Position numbers and translations under genes: made by a program
The notes under the pieces: generated by a model
The model's database searches: none
The model's input: only the letters and a program-made list of their open reading frames with translations
Told to the model about the DNA's origin: nothing
Assembly (NCBI GenBank): GCA_000467715.1
Contig: AJFK01000278.1
Span: 53,494-117,493, forward strand
Source: Hysterium pulicare CBS 123377
Lineage: Eukaryota > Ascomycota > Dothideomycetes > Hysteriales > Hysteriaceae
Direction of reading: 5' to 3'
Length of the DNA stretch: 64,000 nt
Shown: positions 20,652 through 32,815 of the stretch, piece after piece
How the letters are laid out: each line of letters begins with the position of its first letter
How positions within the stretch are numbered: position 1 is the first letter of the stretch

Positions 20652-23072
20652 TCAAATACTCGAATTTAATAAACTCCTCTCCCCAAACGAGCTCAATCCC
20701 ATTCCCATCAATTCATTCGAGCCCTCAAACCCTACTCTTTCACCGCCACTCCCTCTGTTGTTATTGTTACCAAGCGCCAACATAACAGTATTTCCAGAAG
20801 AGGTGCTGATAGGCTCATCCCATAGAAACCCGGCATGCTGGCCATCAGCCCGAGGTTCAAAGTCTATGCCGGAAAGGAGATCCGTGGGTGGTGGAAGGTT
20901 GTGGACTCCGCCTCTTGCGCTCGAAGCGGGAACGTTTGGGAATATGATTGTTGGAAGGTTGGGTGTAAGTAAGAGCGAATTGTGCGGTTGCGATGCTTTT
21001 GATGAATGATTGTATACTGGAGCCGTGCTCGTTGCCGCTGCGAATGATGCAGTGGTCGCAAATGTCATTGACGACATCGTTGGATACATCGTCGTAGTGC
21101 TTGAGGAACCGGTGGTTGTGGGAGGTAAATTCAGCGTCGCAAGCGGATTGATATGGAACTGATCCATTCCTGTGAGCATGTTGAAATTCAAGTGCGAAGT
21201 TATATCTGCAGCTGAGGTTGGCATGCTCGTGACGGCGGTATTCTGGGATGGATTTGCATCAACCCATTGGAAGATATTTCTGCTGAGTGTGATAGGGCTA
21301 TAAGAAGCATCATCTTCGGAGACAAGATCAGGGAATTCGTCAAATGAAGAGGGAAAGGCGGTGAGGAGCGGTTTGAGAAGGTTGTGGGACTTGGAATTCG
21401 AGGGGGAAAAGGTTGAGGTTGGAAGGGCGGATGAATTGGAACTGGAAAGTGAATTATGGACTACGCGATTCGTTGGATCGCTCGAACCATGTTGAGTTGA
21501 AGCTTGAAGACTAGTAGCAGAACTTTGCACAGAATCTCCTCCGTGACTCGTTTGCTTCTGACCCTCTTTGGGCTTCAGCTTATAGCCAGCTTTGGCATAC
21601 TTGTCGGGGTATTTGATTCGGAAGCGATCTCGCAAGTCAGTAGGATGTCTGGTTTGAAATCCAAGTTCGGAGTCTGATCGTATCGTATGCCATATGGGCC
21701 CATGCTTCTCGAATCCACGTAGTAGAGCCACATCGTCTTGATCGGTAAACTCTCTGCGTTCCCGTCGATTACTCTTGGGAAATGGTTTGTCTATGCCCAT
21801 TTCTGCCAAGTCGGCCGCGCCTTTGCGATCGGTGCCTGACCTAGGTTTCCGGGATACTTTCTTGACGATGGTTCCCATAGGAATTCCTGCAGTTCTAGAA
21901 TCCTCAGATACGGTAACTGCTGCTGTCGAGATTTCATTAGAATTATCAGGCTTGTTAGACATAGCGTTGTTGTTCGCCCGGAAGTTCTGACACTCCTTGG
22001 GACAACATGTACGGAATCTGTCTAGTCGTTAGCCACCTGTAACTCTCATGCTTCGAAGGGCCCAATACCTATCCTTCAAATCTACACTCGACCTTCCTCT
22101 AAACTCAAACTCCTCACACTCTAGGATCCTTTTCCAATTCCCGATTCCAAATTTACTCACGCCTAGCAAAAGATCCTTAGTCTCCTGCTCGGTCCATTTA
22201 TTCCTTTTCTGTCCCTTCGCCCTCTCCTTCTTCTTCCCATTTGTGGCCTCCGCTGCAACTCTATCCTGTTCGCCATCATTTCCTCCATTGCTCTCTTCCC
22301 GTCCTTGACTTTTATCTTGTGAGCTCCGAGCATCCACCGTAGCTGAAGCTGATAATTCAGTCTCAGCGTGAGGGGCAGCCATCTCTTTTCCCCTCTCCAT
22401 CTCCCCTACAGTGTCCCTGAACCGCCCCTTCTCCCCCGTAATGGGCGGGAATAACCCCGCATCCGGCGGCGGTTGATGCAACCCTTGTAACAAAGGTGGA
22501 ATTCTGGGTCTCCTATTCCCCTTCTTCTGCTGTAAAGGGTGCGGTTTAGGTAGCGTCAAAGCTAAAGTCGCAGGATCGACTTCCGCGCCACCATTCAAAG
22601 GGTTGAGGGTATTCGCGGATGCAGAGGTGGACGTAGTGGAGTGATGAACGACGCCCGATGTCTCTATTTTCCGCCTCTTCCTAGGCTGGGGATCAATGAG
22701 TATGTCGCTAAGGCTGAGACTGAATACTGGGGCTGAATTGGCCCCGGTGCCAGTGAGATAAGTTCCTTGCCCATATCCATGTTCTTCGTTATTCAGCACC
22801 TCTGCAAGTGGGACAGCCGACTTCTGGCTTCGGTGACGGTGTGGTTGTGAGGGCTGTGGCTGTATAGCAGGAAAGTAGGGTTCCACCGAGGCATAATCGT
22901 GAGCCCGTGGAGGATTGCTCGCCCTCACATCATCGCCAACCGGGCTCGGCTCAACAGGTAGAGGTCTTCTCGGCGCGACAGATGGTGGAGGAAGAAGCGA
23001 CGTCTGATCGATCGTTGTGCGGTCAAGCAAGAAGGACTCCGAACCCAGCAGCGTCGCTATTCGGGGTTCCAT
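20652..23072 (-). CDS. Two-Myb (telobox) DNA-binding protein, Teb1/Tay1 type
   Basis: Minus-strand exons 23072..22069 and 22017..20652 give 789 residues. Two separate open frames become one protein only when the 51-nt intron is removed; the junction restores SVDLKDRFRTC, a telobox motif. The first Myb/SANT domain (about residues 285-340) runs from KRNKWTEQETKDLLLGV to that telobox. The second (about 405-460) runs from RREFTDQDDVALLRGF to HPTDLRDRFRIKYPDKY. Paired telobox Myb domains are the mark of S. pombe Teb1 and Yarrowia Tay1, which bind TTAGGG-like telomeric DNA and some promoters. The long flanks are low-complexity and include a Pro/His/Gln-rich N-terminus and an RKRRK nuclear signal. 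The direct role in telomere binding is inferred. Confidence 0.85.
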
Positions 23073-23885
23073 GGAGGTATAGCGTGCAGAGTTGCCATCT
23101 GGTCCCCAGAGCTGTTGTTGTTGAGTCTTAAGGTCCGAAGCAATAGGTTGTGTTACGGCGATGAGGCTCTGGGAGGGGAGAGTTTGCAGTTCTAAAGTTG
23201 GAGCTCGGTTGATCTTTCGTAGGGCTGAACACGCGAAAACTCGATGTCGGGGCCAAAAGTTAATAGAGACGTCAAATATAGGATAATGTCAAAAGCTATT
23301 AGATTAAATCCAAAGTGAGTTACGTTTTCACTACCAATAGCGAACTTGACGTTAGTCACCTCTCTCATGCACGTACAGTTGAAACATGCGAATGCATTCA
23401 GAAAATAGAAAGCCACCTTATTCCGGGCCCAGTCCGGCGGTCCAGGTATCACTTGCAGATAGAATTCGACACTCTATAGAGATCTAGATCGAAGTCCGAG
23501 ACCTCATGACAATTTTTACATTATTGAATGTTTCTTGGGATTCGCTGCGATAGCTACACAAACCACAGGGTATGGAGCGGGATTGGAAAGGGAACAAAAA
23601 GCCGCAGCTAATCGCAAAGCAAGATGCAGAAAAATCAGTACCTCCCACCCACGACGCTCCTATAAGCTAGCGCCCCGGCACCCAAGTATGATAGCAGCAA
23701 AAGGAACAAACAAGCACAATCGATCGAGATGCACGCAAGGATGCTGTCCACAGCTCGGTCATTTCTCTAATCTCCAAACTCCAGGAGCCAATGCAATTCG
23801 CACAGGATGCAGATGGATGCCTAACGCAAGACCGAGTCAACGGTCTATAAGATAGGCGCACGCAAGTCGAGTATTGAGATGGGGT
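23073..23885. other. Intergenic, 5' flank of Myb gene
   Basis: No gene seen; open frames are short and lack family features. Confidence 0.5.
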
Positions 23886-24781
23886 CTAGTGGCCGTTGAT
23901 AGTTGGCATAGCGGCTTTTTGTAGCGGGCCGTTGCTGGCTTCGCCCATCTTTGTGTCTGCATACGCCTTCTGTACGTAGGCTTTATTGCCTTCCGGGGTA
24001 GCTTTGATCGATTCCGCTCCTGGGTTCCAATTTGCTGGGCATACCTAAAACCAATGAGTATAGTGAAGAAGAGGATGAGAGCGATATGCGACTTTACCTC
24101 GCCGTACTTCTCTGTGAATTGGAAGGCATCGATAAGTCGAAGGGCTTCGTCCACGCTGCGGCCAACTGGAAGGTCATTGATTGTAATCTAAAAGAGCATT
24201 AGTCTCACATCGAAAAAATCGCTGATCTTGGGATCGGGGACAGGACGGGTGTTCTTGCAAGACGCACCTGTCGAACGATACCATTAGGATCAATCAAGAA
24301 TAGCCCTCGCAATGCAATGCCTTCCTCTTCAATCAAAACCCCATAATCCTTGCTTAAACTGTGATTCTTATCGCTCAATAGCGGGATATTGATGCTACCT
24401 AACCCGCCATCTTTTCTAGACGTATTACTCCAAGCCAGCAGACTGTATTCTGAATCCGTACTCGCGAAGATGATGGAGGTATTGCGGGCAGCAAACTGTG
24501 ATGCGGCATCACTGAAAGCGATGATCTCGGTGGGGCAGACGAAAGTCCAGGCCATAGGGACGAAACCCAATACGAGCCATTGCTTGGAGGATGTGTACTT
24601 GGTAAGGCTAAGTTCTGTTGATGGCGGATCCAGTCAATTCGAGTTCGTCGAGTGGTACATAAAACGCCTTCATGAGAGGTGGAGGGTGGGACAGCCTACC
24701 TTCGAATGTACCATCGACAACGGCTGTTCCTGAGAAGTGAGGCGCAGGCTTTTGAACACGGGCTTTACCGCACGAGGCCAT
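23886..24781 (-). CDS. Typical 2-Cys peroxiredoxin
   Basis: Thioredoxin-dependent peroxidase of 225 residues that reduces hydrogen peroxide and organic peroxides. Minus-strand exons 24781..24700, 24614..24268, 24187..24098 and 24044..23886 join in frame. The peroxidatic Cys lies in [18 protein letters not shown] and the resolving Cys in [11 protein letters not shown], so it is a typical 2-Cys (AhpC/TSA) enzyme, not the 1-Cys type. [20 protein letters not shown] and [13 protein letters not shown] are family blocks. The N-terminus [16 protein letters not shown] shows no obvious targeting signal, so cytosolic location is likely. The usual Pro-rich GGLG motif appears as GGLGSINIP, as in peroxide-sensitive eukaryotic enzymes. 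Confidence 0.93.
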
Positions 24782-25489
24782 GATAGATGGGGATGTGGAA
24801 TGATCGTGGTTAAATTGATGACTTTATCGGCGTAGGGCCAAGGGTGGTGTGGAGAGTGAGGGTATAAAGCTCAGCTGGAGGCTTGAAAGTCGAATTGCGA
24901 ATCGGAAGGAAGGACAGGAGGTTAGATGTAACTGGCTGGGATGGAGAATCAGCAGATTGTAAGGTAACAAAGATATCGAAACACTCTGCCCGATCCGGTT
25001 TAGGCAAATATGAATAAGCGCAGAATTTTACTCGTCAGTCCAAGCGTCAAGCTCATGGGAATCTCGTTCAAACTTCAGAGACTTCTCTCGCCCGCGGGTG
25101 GAGGCCTGTCCGTCATCGGAGCCGTCTGGGCCCGACATGTTATTTCAGCATATACTGGCTTCATTAAAAAGTTCTAGTAATGAAAAGAAGCGGCTCTTGG
25201 GGTAGCGCAACGGTATCACGCGGAAACTCGGACCTTGAGACGGCTAATGCAAACCTTGCACGGCAGGATAAAAGGCAAGGAACCTAGGTGATGGCGTAAC
25301 GCCCTATCACGAGAAAGCGCGAAGCGGGAGGCCCGGCGCGTTGATTCCACATATCGTGAAGCTATTATTCAGCAGGCATGTTCAGCTGGTAAATAACATA
25401 AAAGGTATGTTCAGTGTTTTGAACTTCTAGAGATACCTAGGCAGAAATACACAACCAAAACTCTACATGCGATATCTAAGAATATCCGT
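24782..25489. other. Intergenic, promoter of peroxiredoxin and 3' flank of transporter
   Basis: No gene or RNA gene recognised. The GC-rich part at about 25190-25340 was checked for tRNA features and lacks a cloverleaf. Confidence 0.5.
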
Positions 25490-27704
25490 CTAATTCGACA
25501 ACCTCCAAGCCTTCAGTGGTAACGCCTGCAACCTCATTGCAGCCGGTTTGATGAACCCATAGAAGGTGACCACTCCAATAATGATACAGATGATGTTCAT
25601 CACATAATACCCATCCGTAGTGACTTTGCAAATACCGCCGCCATCAATGCAGCGATGCTTATCTGCCTCCAAGGCGCAGGAAAAGGCGGCAGTAACAAGA
25701 TCGCCCTTCAGACTCTTCGCCTCTGGTGGAATAGTTGGAGGCTGGCATGTCGCGACGGTGAACATGTCAACAAACTTGAGGACGAAAAATCTGGGAAACG
25801 TGCCACCGAGATTCGAGACCCTGTTACGCGGATTAGCAATCCATATCTCAGGTGCTTACGGATGTGGCGAAATCAGAACTTACGTAGCAAGAAGAGTCAT
25901 GTACGTTCCGCCGATGACCGGGTCGGCAATCTTGGCATGGAAAGCCGAAATGGCAACGAACATAACAGTGTTCATGAATGTAGAATACACATGTTCTACG
26001 ATGACGACCAGAAGATACCATAGTGTGGTTCCACCGGCTGGGAAGATGGAGACGACAAATTGAGCGAAGACTGCTGCACCGAGTCTGCCTACGAAGGCCC
26101 AACACCATAGATGCATGGGAGGGAAGGTTTGGCACCATTTCCCCACGTAATACCCCAGAGATATCTCGAAAGGGAAGTCGATTAGGACAGTCAAAGCTAA
26201 ATCTTCCTGGCTGAAGCCCTTGTCCAGTAGCTTGAGATTGGTGACGGCGTCGTTGGCTTGAAATCCGATTTTGGCAATGAGGTGGAGGATGATGAAGGTT
26301 TGAATGTTCTTAAGCTTCAGGATGCCTCCCATAACTTTGTATACTTCCAAGATGCCGTCATTGTTCTTTGTCTTCTCTTCACGCTTCATGATGGCCAAAC
26401 CCATGGTGACGACTAGATATGCCCAACCCCAGAACTTCAAATACCCGTCGAGCGTCATAAGACCAGCGTCTTGGGGTGCATTGGCAGGCCGGAACCATCT
26501 GTTGGAAAAGTCCTTCGAGTTGAATGCGAGGAACACCGTGTAAGACAAGAATTGACCACCTGTCAACCCTACTGTCTGTGCGGTCGAGGCATATGATAGA
26601 TTTTCGTGAGAGAGCAGCGTGAGCGCCCAGCCTGGAACAATAATCAGCACAACCTATTGAACTATAATAAATGGCAGAATGGATGTAATTCTCACCATCA
26701 ACCGCAATATCCTGAGTCGCGCATAAAAACACAAGCGCAAACCACCACCAAGTGAAGCTCCAAACACCCCCATCCTTCGCCTCCGCATTCAACATCATTC
26801 CCTGCACCTTTGAACCCAGCCACAACATCGCAAATCCAGAGACTGTCTGAATCGGTAGGATCCAGCTCTTTCTCCTTCCTACCCTAGGCGTCCACACCGC
26901 ATCCACAATCGGACTCCAAAGCAACTTCAAAGAATACGGATACGACGCGAGCGAGAAGACTCCGATCTGAGAATACGAAACGTGGCTCTTCAGTAAAAAT
27001 GGCACCGAGCCAGTCGCCAGACCCATGGGTATACCCTGAAGGAAATACAACAGAACCAGCAACAAGAAGTTTCTCTGATCCTGTTTCGGCAGCTCAAAGA
27101 AGCCCTTTGACGAAGCGTCAGGATCGTGTGTAGGGACCGGATCATCCAAGCTAAAGCTATGCCTCCCCATCAGAGAGGCAGTCTGGTTCCCAGGCGACGA
27201 CATATCAACAGTAGAGTTCCTCCTTCTGTGCTCCATATAGCCGTTCATGGTGCCGGGGGCATGCCCGTTTTGGCTGCTCGCTGAAGCCGGCGACCTATGC
27301 TCTGATGTAGAGTTGAGGTTCGGTGATTTACTTTTCCTACTAACCCTTCGGCCCATTTGTTCTTCTGTATCGTCTTCGAGTTCGGAGTCGTCGCTGAGAT
27401 CGTGAAGGAGACGGGTATTCTCAGGGGTATGGCTCGAATCCGAGGACGAGGGAGCAAGGTTCAGTGACTTGGGTTTCTTTCTTTGGTTCTTCTGTGAGCC
27501 TGCAGACCGTTCTGCAAGTTCATCTAAATGTGAGGGGCCTAAGCTTTGCAGTTCAACGTCACCTTGACTGATTGATCGTCTCTGGTCCGTGTGTAGGTTC
27601 TGTTCGTATTGAGCGCGGTGGGTGGGAAATCGCTGGCTTTCAGTGGCAGAGGGAAAGGAAGGAGGGATACGTGAGGGAATGGCGTTGTCTGCTGTGGTAG
27701 GCAT
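25490..27704 (-). CDS. Acetyl-CoA transporter (AT-1/SLC33A1 family)
   Basis: Endomembrane MFS-like carrier that brings acetyl-CoA into the ER/Golgi lumen. Minus-strand exons 27704..26696, 26631..25884 and 25820..25490 give 695 residues. About 205 N-terminal residues are hydrophilic and disordered, rich in Ser, Arg and Asp, and probably cytosolic. The membrane part opens with RNFLLLVLLYFLQGIPMGLA and continues SVPFLLKSHVSYSQIGVFSL, KLLWSPIVDAVW, VGRRKSWILPIQT and LCATQDIAVDGWAL, the signature of the Acatn family (PF13000). The second block has SYASTAQTVGLTGGQFLSYT and DPVIGGTYMTLLATVSNLGG. A Cys-containing luminal loop (about residues 610-650) precedes the last helix. The first intron cuts the DIAVDG-WAL motif. 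Confidence 0.92.
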
Positions 27705-28179
27705 CCATGTGGTGTCCTTGTGGGAGCGGCTGACTGTCCAAAGAAGAAGCTTTGCTGGCCTCTATTAATTAGTGCGGGCAAAATGATGTGTTACGAGAGA
27801 TCTCGGCGCGGATCCAGGAACGAACGTGTCCTATTCGGGACCGCAAATAGTAACGATCGCCGGCTTTTTACTTGAACAACACAGGATATTGGAAATAGTA
27901 ACAGATTAAGGACACATTATAGGTGAGAGTGTAATGGAAGGTTCACAATGCTCAGATGGTCCTGCATTGTCTCGAGGCTTATTGTGGCCTTGTTCCAATT
28001 TGGTTTCATCAATTCCAGGTTGGCACGTGACAGTGTGTGACTAACGTGATCGGGGCAGCTAAACATCAACACCACGGTTTGGCTATCCACATTGCCAATG
28101 CACATCCCAATCCACTCAATTACTCGCTCCAACTTTACGCAACACTTTCAAGGACCGTTTCGAGCTAAATACTAGCAAC
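27705..28179. promoter_or_regulatory. Divergent promoter, acetyl-CoA transporter and CENP-O
   Basis: 475-bp spacer between two head-to-head housekeeping genes. No specific motif I can support. Confidence 0.4.
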
Positions 28180-29190
28180 ATGGAAGATCTCGACACCACT
28201 CTCACAACCCTCCGCACCCGCCTCACCAACCTCGAAGCGCTGCGGGCGAATCTCGCAACAACACTTCTCTCCTCCACGCAAACTCTCACGCGTCTCGAGA
28301 AGCATCAGCAGCGACATCGGCCCCGAGAAAAACACACGCGCGCTCTTAAGCTTCTGGAAAAACAACGCAAGCGCAATGTAGAAAACATCCACCGCACATG
28401 CGCCGGCATAACAGCCTACAAAGTGCAAGATCCGGATCCGCATGCCGTGGATGGAGGAAACGTCTTAGGAATACGAATTGAGGTTTTCGTGAATGGTAGT
28501 TCTTACACACAAGACGGCCTTATAACAATGTATACTAACCCGAACCCAGGCACATTCCTCCCACCCTACCATCTCCTCTTCGTCCGCTCACATGCCCAAC
28601 ATCCCTCCCACCTGAAACTCTCCCACCACACCATCCCACCCTTCATTCCTCTTTCCCCGCTCCTAATGAAATACCTCCCACAGCCGACGCTAGACAGCAT
28701 TGACCCTCCAGTTCAGAACCTCCACCGCTTAGCCCGTTGTATACGTCGCGAACTAGTCTCCTACCATCTACGTCTCGCCTCCGTCTCCAAAATGCGAGAG
28801 GAGGCGGGATTACCCTTATCGACGGAGCTGGAAAAGGGAGGAGAGGCATTGAAACCGGCTCTTGGTGAACTCTTGAACGGGGAGCTCGGCAGTAAGGAAC
28901 AGGAAGACGAAGACGAAGACGACGAAGAGGATGACCGTAGACGACAGCGTGAGAGACGTCTAGCAAAAGGGAATGGAGGCATCATCGATATCGAGGCTGA
29001 TAGACCCGTGAGAGAGATTACAGTGAAATGGGTCGATGATTCAACTGCTAGATTGAGAGTATCGAAGGATGGGGTTGTGGAAAAGGCGGTTGTGAGGGCG
29101 AGGGATGGAACTAGGGTTTCAAGGGTTGAGAAGAGGGCTGTTGGGAGGGTTGAGGGGCTTGTTGGACGGCTCGTCCAAGAGTCGAATTAG
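28180..29190 (+). CDS. mcm21: CENP-O/Mcm21 kinetochore subunit
   Basis: Inner-kinetochore (COMA/CCAN) component. Exons 28180..28495 and 28550..29190 give 318 residues. The 54-nt intron is a multiple of three without a stop, so unspliced translation is open, but removal gives EVFVNGTFLPPYHLLF, the expected CENP-O central strand. The N-terminus is a coiled coil (about residues 1-75). The RWD-like part has LGIRIEVF, the motif HTIPPFIPLSPLLMKYLP that marks the Cenp-O family (PF09496), and HRLARCIRRELVSYHLRL. An acidic run of Glu/Asp (about residues 230-245) and a C-terminal strand with ITVKWVDDSTARLRV follow. The partner CENP-P/Ctf19 is not in the window. Confidence 0.88.
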   Translation: MEDLDTTLTTLRTRLTNLEALRANLATTLLSSTQTLTRLEKHQQRHRPREKHTRALKLLEKQRKRNVENIHRTCAGITAYKVQDPDPHAVDGGNVLGIRIEVFVNGSSYTQDGLITMYTNPNPGTFLPPYHLLFVRSHAQHPSHLKLSHHTIPPFIPLSPLLMKYLPQPTLDSIDPPVQNLHRLARCIRRELVSYHLRLASVSKMREEAGLPLSTELEKGGEALKPALGELLNGELGSKEQEDEDEDDEEDDRRRQRERRLAKGNGGIIDIEADRPVREITVKWVDDSTARLRVSKDGVVEKAVVRARDGTRVSRVEKRAVGRVEGLVGRLVQESN

Positions 29191-29506
29191 GCTGTGGTAT
29201 TGAGTAGATGCGGATCGAGCTGAGGTAGTTGCTTCATTATACCCACGACGGCCGTATCGAGTGTACTTTCCTTATCACTTAGCCCATCGAATAGATATGT
29301 AGATCAGTTTTGAAGGGTATTCAGTAATGATATTACTATTAATCTACTTCAAGAATGAACGATCAAAGCCGTAGGTAGTTAGTCGAGTCCAGTCCCCAAC
29401 TCCCTCGCATAGGTATCCATCAAAAATCTCGATTCAGTCCCAACATCCCAAATTTTGATCACCTACTTCAAAGCACCCCCACCATGGAAAACAAAACCCC
29501 CATAAA
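29191..29506. other. Intergenic between convergent genes
   Basis: Short shared 3' flank of CENP-O and annexin genes; nothing notable. Confidence 0.5.
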
Positions 29507-31882
29507 TCACCGTCCCGTCTGACAAAGCGCCATACAAAACTCCCTGAAATCCCCCTTCGTAGCCTCCTCAATATCCTCCTCCACCACCCGTCCATACTTC
29601 TCCTCGTACTCGCTCTTCACCCTCATAAGATGCATACGATCCCAATGCAGTCTCCCCAACCTACTGATCAGCAACTCGTATCTCTGCTGCCGGTCATGTT
29701 TAGCGGACTCCTTCGTGGGGAGTTTGGATGAGGACGATCTGGGCGTAGGTTGTTGGGAGGGGTCCATGGAGCCTGGTTCAATGAGATCCATGAGGGCGTG
29801 GTGGAGGAGCATGCTGTCGCGCGCGGGTCGGTTTATGACGCCGTTTAGGATGTGGGCTATCACTTCGCCCTGTGGACCAGCTTTTAGCATTTCAACTCAA
29901 TGTATCATGGGAAACGTATGGGGAGTGCGGTACTTACGACAAGATTATTACTCTTTCTTAGCGCATCCCTGGCGAAGTTCCCCTGGTACTTCCTCTCATA
30001 CGTCCTCAGCACCTCTCTAAGATGCGCATCGCTCCTCATAACCACGATCCCTAACATGGCGCTCTCGCCCCCTTCCCTCGCCTTCAGCGCTTTATAAAGC
30101 GTATCGACATCGCGATTGCGATATTCCGTTGGCCATACATCACTTTCCTCCTGGCGTTCCCCTTCCAGCGCCATCAGCACCGCTTTCCGGAATTTATCGG
30201 CTTTGAGCTCTTTGTCCATACAGCGGACGAGAGAGTCCGAGTACCGCTTATCCCGAAACGCGTCCTTGATTTCGCGGATTTCGTGATTCGATCGTCCCAT
30301 TAGCGCTTCAATCAGTAACTCTCTTTTCGCGTTGCCGGATTGATACCAGTAGTTCGCCCAGTATCCTTCACTCTCGTACCTTCCTAATGCCGTCACGTAG
30401 CAAATCTTCCCGAAGTTGCCTGTTGTTTTCAGTTTGATGTGTTTGGCGATGTTTATACCTCGTCCTTGCACTTTACAATGGCGTTTGTATTCGGCGCGTA
30501 GTTCCAACATTTGATCGTGGGAGAGAGCTGGCAGAATGTCAATTAGAACGTCCACGTCAGGAGTTCGCGCCGCCATGGCGTCGACGAGCGCGAGTGCGTC
30601 TTCCGTTGCATCGTATATTTTTACGCGCTTTTCGCGGGGCTCAATGCGATCTCGATTGTCTCTACCTCCTCCATGGGCTTCTAGGGCTAATTTATCCTTA
30701 CGTCGAGATTTTGACGATGGAGAGGGTGAACGGCGGGAGGCGGAGGAATGCGCACGATGTCGTCCTTTATGTACGGATGTACTCGATGCGCGAGGAGATA
30801 GGCTGTCTAAAGGTGGAAGGTCGTCGAAATCATCATGGGGAAGCATCATCGGTGATGGCATTGGGGATATAGATTGATAGACTCCTTGGTACGCTTCGAG
30901 CAAGGGACTTGGTGGTGGTAAACCTCCCCCTGCTCCTGGGAATGCTCCAGGTACTATAGTCTGTATGTCTGGTCGGTTTCCGCTTACAGAAAGTCGATCC
31001 ATACGCTGGTTCAGGCCATCAGGCCTTGCGCCGTGCACCGAAAGACTATGTGGTCTCAGACCCGGTGAGGCAGGCGCATTGAGCTTGCCTCCACCCGGCG
31101 CTATCTCGACTATATTGTGACTATCATATCCGGAGGGTTGTCGCGAATGATGGGATTGCTGAGGAGGCGGAGGTCCAGGAGGAGGCGGCGGTGGATAATG
31201 TTGCTGAGGATGCGCGGGAGAGGCATAGTCGCGATAGTTAGGTTGTGCCATTGGCTGCGGTTGCTGTGCACTATGTCTTATAGGAGGCGGCTGTGATGTT
31301 GAAGTTACTGGTTTTGCAGTAAAAGTGATCTTATCCGGCGGTGGGGCGTACTGAAACCCTCCTTGTGCGCCGGTAGCTGGGTTTCTAGGAGGGCCGGGTT
31401 GATTTGTTGCCTGAGCTGTGTATCCATATTGTGGATTCTGCGCATATTGTATATTGGGCTGTTGGTATGACATTGACGGTGATGTCGGCGAAGCAGGTCC
31501 TCTATCTTGGGCCTGATATAGGTACTGTTGTGCTGCTTGCTGTTGTTGCATGTAACCCGGTCTTTCGTGTGGTGGCAAGTCGGCATAGCCACCCATAGTC
31601 ACTTCCTCCGCCGGAGAAGGCCTGTATGAATTCATCTTAGCATTCTTGTTGCTCGGTTTCTGAGAAGAAAAGAAGCTGATATACATACATGGTGGGGAAC
31701 GCTGTTGACTGTGAAGGTTGCCTGACTTCATATTGCGGGGTAGGTCCTCCTTGCGCTCCAACGGGCGGAAAATAGGATTGGGGGCCTGGAGAGGGAGCAC
31801 GTATATTGCTCCTTGATCTATCTCTTTTGCCGCCTGGAGATTTGGATCGGCTTCGGCCTTTTCTATCGTCAACTCGCAACAT
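29507..31882 (-). CDS. Annexin with long Pro/Gln-rich N-terminus
   Basis: Membrane-associated annexin of fungal type. Minus-strand exons 31882..31689, 31621..29938 and 29869..29507 give 746 residues. The N-terminal 330 or so residues are disordered: first RSRSKSPGGKRDRSRS, then a Pro/Gln/Tyr-rich region with PPPPPPGPPPPQQ. The C-terminal half has annexin repeats: DALALVDAMAARTPDVDVLI, a MLELRAEYKRHCKVQGRG block, AKRELLIEALMGRSNHEIREI, RYSDSLVRCMDKELKADKF, and VDTLYKALKAREGGESAMLG with HLREVLRTYERKYQGNFARD. Canonical type II calcium motifs (GxGTD-E) are degenerate, for example MGRSNHE instead of GTDE. I chose the ATG of MLRVDDRKGRSRS and splicing at ACC-AT/GTATGT. A second frame that stays open at 31630-31893 is the intron read through. 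Confidence 0.88.
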
Positions 31883-32815
31883 GGTGGGGGCAATTTTAAG
31901 ATGTCTGTTCAGAGTTCAGAAATGTGTACTGCAGTCACAACCAAAATGGAATCAAGGTGAGGAAATCTTGGGGTTTGCAAATTACAGATTGCACTGGATT
32001 TCAGAGGAGAGTAGAAGAAGAGGAAATGAGAGAGTCGGAGCCCATCAAATGCGCACAGAAGTCAATGTCTATGGCGGGCAGGGAGCGCTCTAGCTGCGGC
32101 ACGTCGTTCAACCGCGCTTACAAAGTCCATTCTGAGTTTTTGACTGGTCCATTTTTCTCTTAACCATGCTGCAAGCTTTTGGGGGCCAAAATGCGCTGAA
32201 CACCATGCCATGTCTGTCCCAGAAGATTGACATAGATGATATTGATAGTATCGTGACCTTGAGTACCTACCTAGGTATTGCTGACACTCCCGGGACGTAT
32301 CATTACCATACAGCCAGCACGCACACCTCATGCCGAAGAGGTATTGCCATCTCGCCCTCGCGCCGCGCATCGAGACCCTGCGTCCCCGTTTTCAGCTGGC
32401 GCTAGGGCTGACCAGGTTGCTTTTTTCGAAGAAATGAATGGCGAGAAATACCTCCTCCCAACATATGAGCAGATGCTTGGAATTTATGGGTCCTTGCATT
32501 CAACGGCCTCGCCAATGCGATGCAAGGGACCGTGGAATTTATAAGAGTCTACATAGTACTACACGAAGATATGAAACTTTGCCATTCGGAGTTAAGGTTT
32601 GGCATATCTCGGCGAACACACATAGTTTTGTATGTCTAAGCAGCCACAGTAATGCGAGTTTTGTTCTGGCCCATGGTAGCCCAGCCACAGACCGTAGGCA
32701 GCCGAGGCTGTGATTACTGAAGCAGCGGTGGAAGGGCATGTAATTGTATATTAGTATTACAATCCTGTTTGCTGTCCTGGTTGCTTGTCCATTTGCGTCT
32801 TCTTCGAGCACCACC
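31883..32815. other. Intergenic between divergent annexin and 2EXR-like genes
   Basis: No gene seen; several overlapping short frames, none with family features. Confidence 0.5.

Noticed and set aside
25190-25340. Possible tRNA
   Set aside because: Short GC-rich segments but no B-box GGTTCGANNCC and no cloverleaf.
31630-31893. Annexin start in the longer continuous frame
   Set aside because: That reading passes through a spliceable intron; the alternative exon starting at ATG 31882 joins in frame and has a normal donor.
32744-32815. N-terminal hydrophobic extension of the 2EXR-like protein (a possible signal peptide)
   Set aside because: The frame is open but has no ATG before 32816; the first possible codon is TTG.
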